From positions 27,269,214 through 27,333,213 of the forward strand of contig NC_135778.1 of NCBI RefSeq assembly GCF_028453695.1: a DNA stretch of 64,000 bases, written 5' to 3'. Below the pieces are notes generated by a model that made no database searches, had not been told where the DNA came from, and saw nothing but the letters and a program-made list of their open reading frames with translations. Source of the DNA: Augochlora pura. Its lineage: Eukaryota; Arthropoda; Insecta; Hymenoptera; Halictidae. Below are positions 1 through 12,959 of the stretch, in pieces. Within the stretch, counting starts at the first letter, position 1, and each line of letters begins with the position of its first letter. The position numbers and the translations under genes are program-made.

Positions 1-670
1 CCGGTATATTCCACCCACGAAGCGATATTCTCCCCCGTCTCTCTATCGGTCCCCAGACTCGCCTTTCTCTCCTCGGTCCAGGGCTTTGCCCGTCCTCGAC
101 GTTTCTGTTCCTCGGCCATCCTCTTCCGCCCGCGCAACCTCCCACGCCACCCTCAAACCTCTCCGCCCACTCCCCATCCGAAACTCCCATCCTGCTGATG
201 TTTACGAAAGGTTTTACGATGTTTGCCGTCCGCGCGGGCCCTTATTGTTATTTATAACCACGGCCGTGCCCCGTGGCGAGGCGCTAATACGTTCGGCTTA
301 ATGAAAGTTGCGGATGGATTGCCGGGAGAGCCGACGGACGTATTATGTCGGAATATCACGTTCCCGGTGTTTGAACGTACCATTATCGGGGCTGAGGAAG
401 GACCTGGAGGGCACCGGCCCTTGCTTCGTTTGAGATAATACCGAAGATCGTGATCGTCCCGCTTCGTTCTTTTTTTTTTTATCCTCGAATCGATACGGTC
501 CACGGGACCCGTACTCTTCCGTTTGCTACCGCCAAAGCGATCGGGCAATCGTCCAGCAGCTTAATAGTGGGGATTGAATGATTTCGGCGGGCTACGGGGA
601 TTCGGGGGAGCATGGGACGATGGGGGCCTTGTGCAAACGTAACTTGGATTTGGGCTAAGGTTAATTCAGA
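1..670. other. Unique noncoding sequence
   Basis: I see no repeat, splice-bounded exon or mobile element here. Short open frames exist on both strands but overlap one another, use no recognisable motif and look like chance openings in mixed-GC DNA. Confidence 0.5.
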
Positions 671-1430
671 TTTCTATTCGAGACCTCGATTCGACACCTG
701 TTCGTGACGTAACCCGGTTGTGCCATAGTCTTAGATGTAGTTAGGACTTAGCGTGGACTCGGTTTGGACTTCAGTTTTAGGCTGAACTTTAATCGAGGAA
801 GCATAACTGTGGAGTAATTTTGAATTTCAGTTTTAGGACAAGCCGTAATGCAATTATAGTCATTTTGGAATCTAGTTTTGGACGATACCTTGATTTATTT
901 AGTAAATATTATGGAGCCATTTTAAACTCATGGTTTACATTACATCTTCATTTAATTAGAATCTAAGAAGGAGCCATTTAAGAATCTAGTTATACACCAC
1001 ACCTTGATTTAATTAGCGTCTCAGATTTAGGCATTTTAGACAACCAGTTTTACGTCAAAACCTAATCTAAATTAGTACAACTAAATGGAGTGATTTAGAA
1101 CTCCACTTTCAGGTCAAGCCCAAATGCAATTAGTACAACTATGGACTCATCTTGTGCTCCTATTTTAGGCCAAACCCTGACCTAACTAATACAACTATAG
1201 ACTCATTATAGTCTCTAGTTTTATAGTAACCTTGGTCTTTTAACAGACGCAACTTGCACTCCCGTCCAAGATTTAATTAAGACCAATTGTAGTCACACCT
1301 TGTACCACTGTTCGACTTAACACCGTACACCTACCTTGAACCCACTTTAGGCTTACCACAGACTTAACTTGGATCTCAGTTATAAATTCTGAGACCTGCA
1401 TCTAATTCGTATTCTTGTTCTGGACGGAAC
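671..1430. repeat. Degenerate ~59-bp minisatellite
   Basis: A phrase of the form 'CTAGTTTTAGG-caaaacCTTGATTTAATTAG-acaactATGGA' recurs about every 55-60 bp, for example near 820, 867, 923, 982, 1037, 1097, 1155 and 1210. Units are strongly diverged, so the array is old. No coding potential is seen. Confidence 0.6.
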
Positions 1431-2500
1431 TGAGATCTCTTCTAACCCCAACCTACAGCGATCCCGAACATTATTCCGATCCGTTTCTCAACTCGTCGTT
1501 CCGAGGCTCCGGATCCATCATGTCGAAGAATGTTTCCAGCTTGGGAAAATACCTCCGGGTGGCAGGGGAAGCAGCCGGAGAGCCGGGTGCCTGATCCGTT
1601 TGAGGTGTTCATAAGCGGCCTGTCCATTGGAAAAATTCACCGGGGAATGCTCGTTTCACCGTGGCCGAACGAAAGCGCAATGCGATATTACTATCGCCTA
1701 ACCGCGAAGGCACGCGTTCTCGCGTACCGGTCCGACGAAGATTCGCCCGGAATTCGCCGGAAATCTCGGTTCGAAGCATCACACGAGGCGCGTATAATTC
1801 ACGTTTCAACGCACAATTCGTGGGTTGCGCGGGAGGGAGTGGAGGAAGGGTTGGGGGTGGGGCAAGGCGGAGGGAGCCGACATTTGAATACGCCAGGCAG
1901 AGGATTCTCTAGCCGCGTTAGTCGGCGAATCCGTGAAATATACAGTTATGGGTAAGGGGTGCATTATAAACTGGAGGGTTGCGTGGGGCGTCGGGGATAC
2001 GCCGAGGGCAGGCCTCGGCACCGTCCTTTCCCTTTCCGAATTTCTGCCGCGCCTTTACCTGGAACTTTATAACGACCGCCGCCAGTGTAACTCAAACTCC
2101 GCGCGCCCGGGGATTCTTTGCCGATAAATCTGACGGATCGGAGACGCCGGGTTAATTATAAACTCCGCTAGATACCCGGCGCAACTTTCTTTCGCGGACA
2201 ATTTCCGCGGGCGTTCCTCCGCTCATCTCGCCCCTTCTCTCCATCCACTCCCCCCCCCCCGGGTACTTTGTTGTTTAATTAATTCGGGATTAGCGTTGAT
2301 TTGATGCGTCTATCCGCCTCGATCCGCTGTCCCCGCTCCACGGTTACCACGAAATCCCGAAGACGTGGACGGAACACGCTTGCTTGCGAAAGAATTTTGC
2401 TCGAAGCTTTTCGTTTCCGTTTAAATCGCCGTTTAGTTTTGCTCGACCGGTTCACTGAAATAAGTCTGTGTTCAACTATGATTCGCCCGGGTCTGAGTTC
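1431..2500. other. CpG-rich unique island
   Basis: A GC- and CpG-rich non-repetitive stretch lies between two AT-rich minisatellites. It contains a run of 11 C at 2250-2260. Open frames on both strands overlap and have no family signature. It could be regulatory or conserved noncoding DNA, but nothing in the sequence decides this. Confidence 0.4.
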
Positions 2501-3440
2501 AAGTGTAATTAAACTAGGGTTCAGGTGAAGTGTAAACTTTAATTGTGCAATTGAACAAGACGTGAGTTAAAATTTCATTAAATTAGGTCTGACTTAAATC
2601 GTGTAGTTGAACAAGATGTGAGTTAAGGTGTCATTAAATTAGGCCTGACTTACATTTTGTAATTGAACAAAGTGTGAATTAATGTTTCATTGAATTAGGT
2701 CTGACTTAAATTATGTAATGAAACGAGATGTAAGTTAGAGATTCGTTAAATAAGGTTCGACTTAAATTGTGTCATCAAATAAGGTTTGAACTAGCATGAA
2801 ATTAAACTAGCTCTGCTTTAGGGTGTAACTGAACTAGATTTGAAATTAAGTCTACTTTAGAGTTACTGTAACATTAAAGTAAGATTAAGTTAGAGTTACC
2901 GTAAATTAAACTATGTCTAAGTTCCTATGAAATTAAACTAAATCTGTCTTGTAGTTGAGTGAAACTACTTCTGTCTTATAATTGAATTAAACTAGGTCTA
3001 AATTGGAGTCTAATTAAACTAGATCCTAGCAATAGTACAATTAAACTAAGTTTGAGTTACTGTACAATTGAACTAGGTTTAAGTTCGAGTGAAATTAAAC
3101 TAAATCTGACCTATAGCTTAATGAAACTAGTACTAGTATTGTAATAAAATTAAACTAGGTCTGAATTAGTGTCTGATTAAATTAGATCCTAGTAATAGTA
3201 CAATTGAACAAAGCTCGAGTTACTGTAACATTAAACTAGGTCCGAGTTAGAACATAATTAAACCAGATCTGTGTTACTGTGGAATTAAACTAAGTCTGAG
3301 TTACAATGAAATTGAACTAGGTTTAAACAATGATATAATAAAACCAGGACCGAGCGTGAGTATAATTAAACTAGACACGAGTTACAGCCTAATTGACCCA
3401 CGTCCGAGTTAATCTGTAATAATACTAGAACCACGTGTCT
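2501..3440. repeat. 28/56-bp minisatellite
   Basis: Units built on 'ATTAAACTAGGTCTGAGTTA' repeat about every 25-30 bp across the block. In the first part (about 2540-2760) two alternating variants, one with 'TTGAACAAGATGTGAGTTAA' and one with 'ATTAAATTAGGTCTGACTTA', form a dimeric higher-order unit of about 56 bp. Copies are diverged. Noncoding. Confidence 0.8.
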
Positions 3441-5015
3441 TCGCTACGTTCTCGCAATTTGTTAGCGCATTGTGCAAGTCCCTCGATTTTTGTGTCGATC
3501 GATCCCCAGACCCGTCATTCTGTTTCGAAAGCGATTGATAATCACTGTTATTTCACCCGCGCCGGCCGTGGCACGTTTTAATCGAAGCCTCCTCGAAGGG
3601 TCGTTTTATAATAATCGAACGAAATTTCGTTTTCTACCCTTGCGCCCGGCTATTATATCGTTTTAATTAGCTCGCATTATGTTAATGTCGGACGGCACAC
3701 ACTTTTAATGGACCCCTGCCAGCTGCAGCGAAATAAATACAGCCGGGAGAGGACGGATTTTGCCGGCTTTAATATTAATACCTAAATTGAAAAAATTACA
3801 CTCACGAGCCCTCCCCCCTCCCCCCGTTCCCGTCCGCGTCCCCATCGGCCCATAGATTCCGGCAAAGCGAATTAACGTTTCCTTTGCCGCGCGAGATCAC
3901 CAATTTCGATCGATGTATCCGGTTAAGGATTTAGGCCAATGCGGACGCAAATATTCTTAAAGCTCCGCTGCTTTTAACGCGTCGTTTAACGTCTCTTATT
4001 TGTAGATCTAGCTTGCGATAGGGTAATAAGATCATTAAAGAATTGTCGCAATAAAAGGCAGCTGAAAATTGTTTCCGGTGTAACTATTGTACAAGTCGCC
4101 GTAGTCGAATACTATAAGTCGGAATATTATTTTAGATTTATGGTTAAAATGGCTTCGAAGACAAAGATTTTTTCGAAAAAAAATAGTAATCAAATCACAG
4201 ATACTTACATAATCATGAGATAGTTAAAGTATTCAAAAATATCACTGTATTATATTCAACGCTTTAAATAACTAAATAAAGAAATAAATGTTTACTAGCT
4301 CCAACATTTTGCAATTAATGATGACTGTTTTTATTATATTACTATTGCTATTGCTATTGCTATTATTATTATAATAATAATTATTATTATTATCACTATC
4401 ATTACAATAATATTTGATTATTAAAAATTCATATTATAACGATTACAGTTCGATTACTCGCAAGATGATAGCGCCGTTTCCTTGACAGATACGATGAACC
4501 CAGCCTAGCGATAAGGATCCACTATGCTGTACCCAGCTCAGAGCCGAAATGATTCCGTAGTGTTGTTATTGCGCCCGCGAGACCAATAACAAATTGGAAG
4601 CGGCAGCCAATGATCCTCCTCTTTCTGTAAATAAAGGCGAGCCGGGGGAATTAATTTCGCCTTGCCGGCCACCGCGGCGCGTTCCACCGCTTTGATAATT
4701 CCCTTTGATAGGATCCATTGTGATTCGTATCGCAGCCGTTCACGTCGAAACGGGGGGGACACCGGAATTTCCAAAACCGTCGACGAATTAACGACCAATG
4801 CGATTACCGTTCGGTTACAATGTTGCCTACCGATCTTCATAGTTGCCCACGCCGTCCCCAGGAATTACGTAATTCCGTCGGCCACCTGGGCTCCACGGTT
4901 TTCGAAAGGAAGATCACCGCGGGCTTTCATTTTTTTTCGTCGATCATGGCAGCGTCGCGATCGTTCGCGAACCCTCTCAGGTGAAACGTTTCTGTCTTCC
5001 GAATCGAACAGATCG
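3441..5015. other. Unique sequence with an ATT/TAA microsatellite
   Basis: Mostly non-repetitive. A trinucleotide tract (ATT/TAA with interruptions) lies at about 4333-4410. Near 4124-4160 the text resembles the subterminal part of the TTAA element at 24174-24404 (ATTATTTTAGATTTATGGTTAAAATGGCTTCGA-like) but lacks a recognisable terminus, so it may be a decayed copy. No exon recognised. Confidence 0.4.
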
Positions 5016-5495
5016 ATTTAATGTGCTTTCGAGTATAGTTTAAGCATAATTTATTCGCTATAATTTAAGTATAATTTACTCAGCGTAATTTAACGCTCTC
5101 AGTACCGAACAACGATACATCGTTGTTGGCAATTCTTGGAAAGATAGTTTTCTTAATATTTTTATTAAACAACAATTTTATTTCTTATTTCTTCTCCCTT
5201 TTTGAATTTGTTATTTATCGGACTGTTCAAAATTCTTGCAATTTCTTTCCGAAATTTTAAAAACTTCGTCAAACGAGTTTTAAACATTTCGCTCAGATAC
5301 AGATACTTTTGGCCGGTACTAAGAAGGTTAAGTATAATGTACACAGTGTAATTTCAGTAGTAATTTATTTCGCATGATTTCAGTATAATTTGTTTAGTGT
5401 AATGTCACTATACTTTATTTAGTACAATTTGAATGTAATTATTTAGTACAATATCAGTATAGTTTAGTTAGTAATATCAGTATAATTTATTATAC
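5016..5495. repeat. AT-rich ~20-bp minisatellite (two blocks)
   Basis: 'AGTATAATTTATTTAGTGTAAT' variants repeat about every 20 bp at 5035-5100 and again at 5330-5495, separated by unique AT-rich sequence. Confidence 0.6.
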
Positions 5496-5580
5496 AAGGT
5501 GTATAAAAATTATTGTAACTCCGGGAAATGAGGGGTTCCTGTGGTTAATTGAAGTAATTTCGTCGCAGCGTTAATTCGAC
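5496..5580 (+). mobile_element. Possible terminus of an old DNA transposon
   Basis: The text 'ACAAGGTGTATAAAAATTAT' followed by 'TGTAACTCCGGGAAATGAGG' reads like the terminal part of a repeat I associate from memory with hymenopteran genomes (a GGTGT-start terminus followed by a CCGGGAAATG block). No opposite terminus or transposase was found, so this is a tentative fragment call. Confidence 0.3.
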
Positions 5581-5799
5581 GAGCAGAGATCCAAGGAAAG
5601 TGGATTCGAAACACGATCGTATTTGATCGCAATGCTATCTTTAAAGTTATTATAAATGCCAATTATTTAAAAGAATTCTTTTTGTCACTTATATTACTAA
5701 GCCACCCGTTGGCTAATATGCCGATTTTTGCTAGTAAAAATTGACTGATAGATGGAATCTATCCAATAATTTCATAGGAGTACAGTTAGAGAATGCCAA

Positions 5800-6160
5800 G
5801 TAATTTAATTACATCAACTATGAATTACAATCTAACTGAATTACATCGATTACGAATTACAATGTAATTGATTTGCATCGATTACGAATTACAAAGTAAT
5901 CGAATTACATGCATCATGAATTACAATATAATTGAATTACTTCAATTAAGAATCACAATGTAAGCGAATTGTATCAATTATCGATTACAATATAATGGAA
6001 TTATTACAATTACCAATTAAAATATAACGGAATTACTTCAATTACCCCTTACAATATAATGGAATTACTTCAATTACCAATTACAATATAATGGAACTAC
6101 TTCAATTACCAAATGCAATATAACGGAATTACTTCACTTTCACGAATTACAATGTAACTG
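5800..6160. repeat. ~33-bp GAATTAC minisatellite
   Basis: Units of the form 'GAATTACAATGTAATCGAAT-TACATCGATTAC' repeat about every 32-39 bp. Each unit is itself partly palindromic (GAATTAC/GTAATTC words in both orientations). Copies from 5990 on switch to a 'TTCAATTACCAATTACAATATAATGG' variant. Confidence 0.75.
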
Positions 6161-6884
6161 AACTATACAAAACAAGGCAGTCAATACCATCCGGGAATAT
6201 TTTAAAAAACAATTATTACGTAGATTAATATTGAGCTTCGTGAACGTTTGAAACAACATGTAGAGAGTACGGTGGAATTTGTTCGAGCAACGGTGATCAT
6301 TGTTCTTGGATGTTACAAAAGAAGAAGTTACAGCGCCGCAAATCGTCCAACGACGGTTCGTGAACGCTTCGAGCCAAGGGACTGTAAGACAATGCAGATA
6401 TTTGTGGTAGCAGCGTAGCATGATCGGGAACGCGTTATCAGAATTTCAATTTTCTGGGTCACCGGGGTGGCGCGAAGTTGCCCGATCCGAAATTAATACT
6501 TTACACGCCGATGGAGTCTCGGCCGAAACGAACCCCGGGATAGTTGAAATTAATGACCTGTGCAAATTGGCCGCGGCGTTGCCGGTGTATCCGTTCGGCA
6601 AAGGGCACTGAAAAACCGACTTTGCTAACTGTGTCCATTCATCTAAACGGTTCTACTTTCCGAAATTGAATAGATGCGTCCGTTGGTGCCCGGTGCACCT
6701 TTTGTAAGCATCTGTGCAGTCGATCCATTTTTAGCCATTGAGGGTGTTTCAAGCGGTCAAGAAGAAAAATTATGATCTTTAGGTATTCGATGTTACACGA
6801 ATAGTCAAGAGAACGAGTCGTGTTTGTCGTCAGGCATTTGACGAGCAACTAAGAAAATGACTCGTCTTAGTCGTTATGAATATT
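6161..6884. other. Unique noncoding sequence
   Basis: Non-repetitive. A 93-codon open frame on the minus strand over 6140-6421 has no recognised homology and runs into the neighbouring minisatellite, so it is not called a gene. Confidence 0.4.
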
Positions 6885-7165
6885 AAGCAGTCAAGGAAGT
6901 GACTATTTTTATTCATCAGACATTTTAAGCATTCAAGAAAATTACTGTTCTAGTCACTCGTCATTTCACAATCAAGAAAATGAATATCCCAGTCACCCGT
7001 CATTTGACAGTCAACAAAATGACTATTTCTATTCAACAGACATTTAGAGCATTGAAGAAAATGACTACCCTTCTTCCTCAAGCATTTCAAGCATTTCAAG
7101 CAGTCAAGCAAATAACTATTCCAGTCACCCGTCGTTTCACAGTCAAGAAAATGACTGCCACCGCC
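6885..7165. repeat. ~45-bp minisatellite
   Basis: Two alternating unit types, 'CCAGTCACCCGTCATTTCAC-AGTCAAGAAAATGACTATT' and 'ATTCATCAGACATTTTAAGC-attcaaGAAAATgact', repeat about every 45 bp. Because 45 is divisible by 3, both strands stay open over the array (a 72-codon frame on one strand, 93 on the other), which explains frames that are not genes. Confidence 0.75.
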
Positions 7166-9234
7166 CACGACTCGAGAGTACAGATTATCATGCGACTACT
7201 CCGAGTCTCTCTTAATTCTCCGCAGAGCTCATCTCCGTCTGGTCTCGCCTGCTTAGCATAAGCGTACGCCCATCCCCTATCACGGCGGCAGTCATAATTC
7301 AGAGCGAGCGGATCAGAAGCTTCCCCGATTCCACGACAGCTGTATCCTCATTTGCCGGTCGCCATCGGAATCGGCTCCCATTAGAGAGCCCAATTAATCC
7401 CATTAAAATGCAGGGGAACCGGGAGCTCGCGAGTGGCCGCCGATCGGGTCTCTGCGAGTTGAGCACATCTGCGTCGGCGGCACGGAGCGGAGCGCGCGGC
7501 TGGTTTAGGGGTGCCGGCGGAGGGGTGCCGTGGGGTGGGGGTATCATCGAATCCTGAAATATTAAAATGTAGTGACGGGGTGCGTACAATGTTACCCCTG
7601 CCAGAGATATCCAGAGGGGTGGAAACGACGGTGGCGGAAATACAGCAGATATTGAAAATGCCCCACCCTTCTTCTTTACAATTCACCGTATCTTTTTCGG
7701 GAGTGGGGGGGGGGGGGGGGGGGGGGGGGTTTAGGCATCGGCCGACGATAGGAGAAGCAGGCCAGGTATGGGTGCCGGCGAACGAAATTTCGGCCGCACA
7801 ATATGCCAGACAATGAAACGAAAATCGCCTAGAGCCTTATTAATACCCGCGGACTCGGCACGCACGCGGGGGTGGCCCCAGGGTGGACGGCCGTCTCACT
7901 AGACAGAGGAACCGCCGCGTCGCGCCGCGCGATCGACGCACAAGAGAACGTAATGAACCATTCTCGGTTTTACAGAAACACAGTATATTTATCGAAATCT
8001 TCTTGATTCGATTGACTACGTAATTATAATAATTATTATTGAATATAATGCGTATTAATTATATTGCGTTTGAATCGCGTAAAATGTGATAATAATGACA
8101 GCAATGAGGGGCTAATTTAAAAAATAACATTATTGAAGATATTAAACATATTAATTATATTATCAATAATAAAAATATTTAAAATATTAGGAGAAATTCA
8201 GAATCCTCCAAGTATCTGCCATGCTATGTATCACAATTTTAAGAATATTAAAAATGTTAAAAATACTACACATATCTAGAATTCTCGAAATATATGTCAC
8301 ACCATCTCTCACGATTCTAAATAACCATATTCAAAAAATAAATGTTCACGTACACGGTGAAACTACTCTCACTACGATAAACATTTTTCTTACAGCTAAT
8401 TATTATCTAACGTTACTTCTGCGTACATATTTCTGAAAGAACAACCTTCCGAAATATTGTTAGAATTTTTCCATATCCGCTTTCGCATGCTCGATGTATT
8501 ATTTATTGTATCGCTCGCGCCGGTGTTTCAAGTAGGGGCCATAACCGGTCGGCGTTCCATAACAGAGACTTTCACTTTATTTTATTGGAGTTTTATAAAC
8601 TGTCCGGCAGTCGATATTAAGCGACGACATGTTTAATGAACCTGGTCCATCGTGCGTCGTGTCGCGCCGGCTCAAATATTATTTGTCAAAGGACGGCATT
8701 TCTGGTTTTCTACGCGGAACGCATTTTAATTAATAGCGGAACGCGCGGCTCGTTCCGTTCGACGCCGGCGGCCGGCGGCCGGCGGCCGTCTGCGCAGAAA
8801 TTTGCCCAATTTGTTGCGCTATTTGTTTGTGATGGCCCGCTAATTGCCCGGGCGACCATTCTGATCCTTTTATGCGACCGGCTCCGCTACCGATCGCCGC
8901 CGGAATTCGTTTTCATTTTTCAGCACTTCGGCCCCGCTCCGCGGACACTTCGTTCCCCTAAGCGGCGCCCGTTGTTTCACGGATTCTATTTTCCGGCCGG
9001 TCGATTCTCATGTAAATTCAAACCGTGTCGAGGGTTAATTGAAAAGTGTTTTTACTTTTACCGAAGTGCCGCGATCGAAACGGTTGCACGACGGCCGAGA
9101 GGACAGGTGTCGCGAGAACGGCAATCCGACCGAGTGTAGATGGTGTATCTATCTGACCATGGCAGAATGTTTCTACTGTCGGACGAACGTTCTCATTGAA
9201 CGTGCGATAGAATGGTAGCGAAAAATAGTAGACT
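7166..9234. other. Unique sequence with a 25-nt poly-G tract
   Basis: Contains a run of 25 G at 7705-7729, a short GGCCGGC tandem near 8765-8788, AT-rich text at 8000-8450 and a CpG-rich island at 8640-9140. The 167-codon open frame inside that island (+ strand) has no recognised motif and no splice or initiation evidence. No gene called. Confidence 0.4.
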
Positions 9235-10450
9235 CGTGTTTTTGGACTCGTTTGAAAGCTGAGATTTTAATCTTTAATTTCGGGATATGGTTTGTTGTGA
9301 AAAAAAAATGTACTTTGGTGCAGAGGTGGAAATTGGGAAATTATTGAAAAATGATCATTTTGAATTTTCAGTACGTATTTTCGTGTAGAAATTTCTTGTT
9401 ACAATATTCGTTACAATGGTTGAAAGTAGAGTTTTTGCTCTTTAAAATGAGTATGAAAAGTTTGTAATTACGATTTTTGTTCAGGAAATTATGGCATTTT
9501 GAATGGCAAGGTTGATTGAATGGTCGTATTCTAATATGGAAAACTTTCCTGTGGTGAATTTCTCATTCTCAAAGCTATAAATCGGCAAGAAAAAAATCGT
9601 ACATATATGTTTTTGGACTCGTTTGAAAGCTGAAATTTCAATCTTCAATTTCGTGTCATTGTTTGTTGTAAACAAAATTTTCAACTTCTGTGCAGAGATG
9701 GAAATTGGAGAATTCTTTAAAAATCATAATTTTCACTTTTCCGACTACATTTTCATGAAGAAAATTTTTATTAGAATATACATAATAAATATAAAAAGTT
9801 TGTATTACGATTTTTTTTCGGGATGTTATGGTATTTTGAATGTCGACGTTGATTCAATGGTCGTATTTTTATAGGGAAAACTTTTTAGTGTCGAACTTCT
9901 CATTCTCAAAGAGATAAATCGGTAAGAAAAAATCGTAGATCTATATTTTTGGACTCGTTTGAAAGCAGAAACTTTATTCTTCAAATTCATATAATTTAAT
10001 TAAAGATAAAATTCTTTGTCCGGTCTACAGTCCTTCGAATCCATAAAATTGTCAAGGGACGGCACTCAATACTCATCGCTTCATAATTGCTATAAAAAAG
10101 TAATTACCATCGTTACTATAATAAAATAATAATTACACGTTAATACAATTAAAAGTAGAAACTTCGCCCTTTAAAACAAGTATATGAAGTTTGATTTGTG
10201 ATTTCTTTTCACAATGTTACAGTACCATAAACATCGACAATAATTCAAGGGTTGATCATCATCTCAATCTAATACATATAACATTTCAATTTCATTCTCC
10301 TCAATCCCAATGCGATAAACCAATACCAAAAAGTCGTAGATCAATCTACTCACTCCCATATAAAAGCAAAAACTCTATTCTTCAAATCCACATATTCCAT
10401 CAACAATAACAAAATTGCTCATCTACTCTGCAGTCCTTTAAACTCAAAAA
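9235..10450 (-). repeat. ~190-bp superfamily array, block 1
   Basis: Several diverged monomers. One half-unit reads, in + orientation, GTAGAGACTTC-CTCTTTAAAATGAG-AAGTTTG-TTACGATTTTT-GTTACAGTATTTTGAA (near 9425, 9780, 10150). The other half carries the same core the other way, AAAAAATCGTA-N-GGACTCGTTTGAAAGCTGAAA (near 9590, 9935). Monomers therefore contain an inverted pair of one core motif and could fold back. Related to the blocks at 11.7, 13.0, 15.3, 17.6, 56.3, 58.3, 60.4 and 63.0 kb. Confidence 0.7.
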
Positions 10451-11739
10451 ATCGTCAGAAAGTAACCCTCTCCTCTCCACTTTCATTTCCTCAATTACAA
10501 CAACCAAATATTCCACGAAAAACCACATCCACGCATTTAAAAGCAGAGACACCGCCCTTTGAAACCCCTCCTCGCTACAACGCCGTACGATATTCTCCCT
10601 GGAAATTACAAGCGCCCGAAGACAGACGACGGCGCGGTAACGCGGTCGAATGTTTAAATTCGTGCGATCAGTCGCCGGTTGTTTTCGCGCCGGTGCCGTG
10701 GCCGAAAAAGAATTTATCCTCGCCGCGGCGGCGTCGGCGTCGGCGTTAAATTCTTCGGCGTAACAAGCAACACGAAATAAGTGTTTCCACCTTAACTCTT
10801 CCTCAACAAGTAGGTGGGTGTGGTTTCCGGCGGTACGTACCGGAGCGACTGGCAGAAGCGAGGGTGGTTTCGCTTGTGTATTTAATTTCCGACGAAACGA
10901 ATCGGATCGGTAGCCCGGGTAGGAGTGGATCGGTGAGTAACAGAGAAGGGGGGGGGGGGTGGCTAGGGAAGCGAACGAAGAAAGCGATGCGATGGGAGAA
11001 GCTAGGCTCTGCCGTGGGTGGGCGCGCTCGCGCGGCCCTGGAAGAAGAGACGGCCAGACACGAAGAAAAAGTTGCACAATCGCTTTCGAGAGCTTCGAAT
11101 CCAGCCTCTCTCGCAACAGCTTTCAGCATTGGTTATTCACGTGTATACGTTTCTCTATCTCAATTTATAATGCGGCGAGCGTGCACTCGCGATTCGGACG
11201 GGGATCTCCCGCGAGCGGAAAATGGTTTTTCCAACGCGGCGTAGACGCGCACAGAGGACGGGCTATACACGTTTTTGACGAATCGATCGGCGCGCGGCGC
11301 CGCGGAAATTTGTATTCCTTCGCGGGATGCGTTTTATTGGGACGCTCGGTTGATGGCCGATTCTTACCGCTGCTCGTCACGATGACGTCTGAGCAAGCAA
11401 ATGAAACCGCTCGACGGATTATAAACGCCGATAGCGTCTCCATTCGATTCCGGCGTGCCGCGCGATTATCATTCGATGCTGGATTTTATGCGTTTATGGC
11501 GGAAGTGGATATCTATCGATAGCACGAAGATATATTTAAGAGGGCTTCGAAGCGTTTGGAATGGTCCGCGAACGGCTTAGAAACGTCCTAGGAATGTCTT
11601 GTGTTAGGAACAATAGATTTCTTTTGGACGCCTTTTGAGCGACTAGATGTTTTGTGGATATATAGAGGATATTTTGTGGACATCTTGTTGATGTCTTATG
11701 GACGTCTTTGAGACGTTTTTTAGACCTTACGGCTTGTTA
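10451..11739. other. CpG-rich unique island
   Basis: Non-repetitive GC-rich DNA with a 12-G run at 10948-10959. Long open frames on both strands (up to 238 codons, minus, 10400-11116) overlap each other and have low-complexity compositions. None shows a domain motif. No gene supported. Confidence 0.4.
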
Positions 11740-12565
11740 TATAGTTGGTAATTATTAATAACTATAAAGATGAGCGGCGAAGTTCGAATAATTGTGTTCT
11801 TACTGCCCAATTTATTCATTATTGTGTGCAAGCTGAAGAGCATTCCTGGTGCGATAAATCGATAACAAAAAATCGTAGATCGACCACTATGAACCCATTT
11901 GAAAGCAAAAAAATTGTTCTTGAAATTCGTATAGTTTAAGTACTCAAGGAAAATTCTTAGACTGTTCTGCAAATCTTTGAATTCCAAAAATATTTCCAGA
12001 GATAAAATCTTCAATTTTTGGCATTCAAATTGTTGTAAAGTTATAAGTAGTAAAAAACACGTTTATACAGTTTAAAGTAGAGACTTCACTCTTTACAATG
12101 AGCATAAGAAGTTTGATTTGCGATTGTTTTTCACAATGTTACAGTATTTTGAATATTGACAAGAAATTTTGCAGATCACTGAATTCAAAAAATCGTCAAG
12201 AAACAACATCCACCACTTTTCGCATCATATTATTATAAATAAATAATTACCAAAAAACACGTTAATATTGCTAAATTAGAGACTTCGCCTTTTAAAACGA
12301 GCACAAGAACTTTTCCTTACGATTTTTCTTCACAAAGTTACAGTATTTTGATTTTCGACAAATCATCAAAGTTCAGCGACAACGACTCATTCGAATTCCA
12401 AAGACTTTTCAATAACAAACTTCTCATTCACGATGCCATAAATCAATACAAAAATATCGATCTTTTTCACCTTGCTCGAAAACGGAGACTTTATTCTTAA
12501 AGTACACGATGTTTAAACAAATTAACGTTGAAACAATTTTCTTAACTACAAATATCATTGACAAA
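11740..12565 (-). repeat. ~190-bp superfamily array, block 2
   Basis: The clearest minus-oriented half-unit lies at about 12070-12165 (GTAGAGACTTCACTC-TACAATGAGCATAAGAAGTTTG-TTACAGTATTTTGAATATTGAC), with a second at about 12260-12355. Plus-oriented halves (AAAAAATCGTAGATCGACC-CATTTGAAAGC) lie near 11870 and 12450. This block is the reverse complement of the plus block at 13.0-14.5 kb. Confidence 0.7.
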
Positions 12566-12959
12566 AATGTCTACAACCTTTCAAACTCATTTCTCGAAGT
12601 CCGCGTCAACGAACGAACAAATATTTCGAAAAATAATCCGAGGCGCGGCGCGAAGCCGCTAGAATGATTTTTGGACGTGCGGCAGACCCACGGACGTCCG
12701 ATGATAAAAACACAGCACCATGGGACCCGCATCAGCAAGCCCTCCATCATGGTCGCACAAAGAGCGAAAAGTTCTACTCCGCGGCGCGGAATAAAATGAA
12801 AAGGTGAAAAAGAACGGCGCATCCTCTGCGACGCAAAAAAGTCCCTTGGAATCTCGAAATGCTTTCGAGAATGATGAATGGCGAGCTAGATCATTAGCTA
12901 ATCGCGGGTTCTCCGTGCCGGTGGCGGTCCGTTGCGCGGATTCGACGCGTTCCAGCGCG
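12566..12959. other. Unique spacer between inverted repeat arrays
   Basis: GC-moderate single-copy text separating the minus-oriented array (9.2-12.6 kb) from the plus-oriented one (13.0-14.5 kb). It would be the loop of a large inverted arrangement. No coding feature recognised. Confidence 0.45.

Noticed and set aside
6140..6421. 93-codon minus-strand frame possibly from a transposase
   Set aside because: No motif that could be matched with confidence, and part of it lies in minisatellite.
6950..7261. Open frames on both strands with Cys or Lys/Thr repeats
   Set aside because: Produced by the 45-bp minisatellite, whose period is divisible by three.
10400..11116. 238-codon minus-strand frame
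   Set aside because: Overlaps plus-strand frames of similar length and begins inside a repeat array; Ala/Ser/Pro-rich without motifs.
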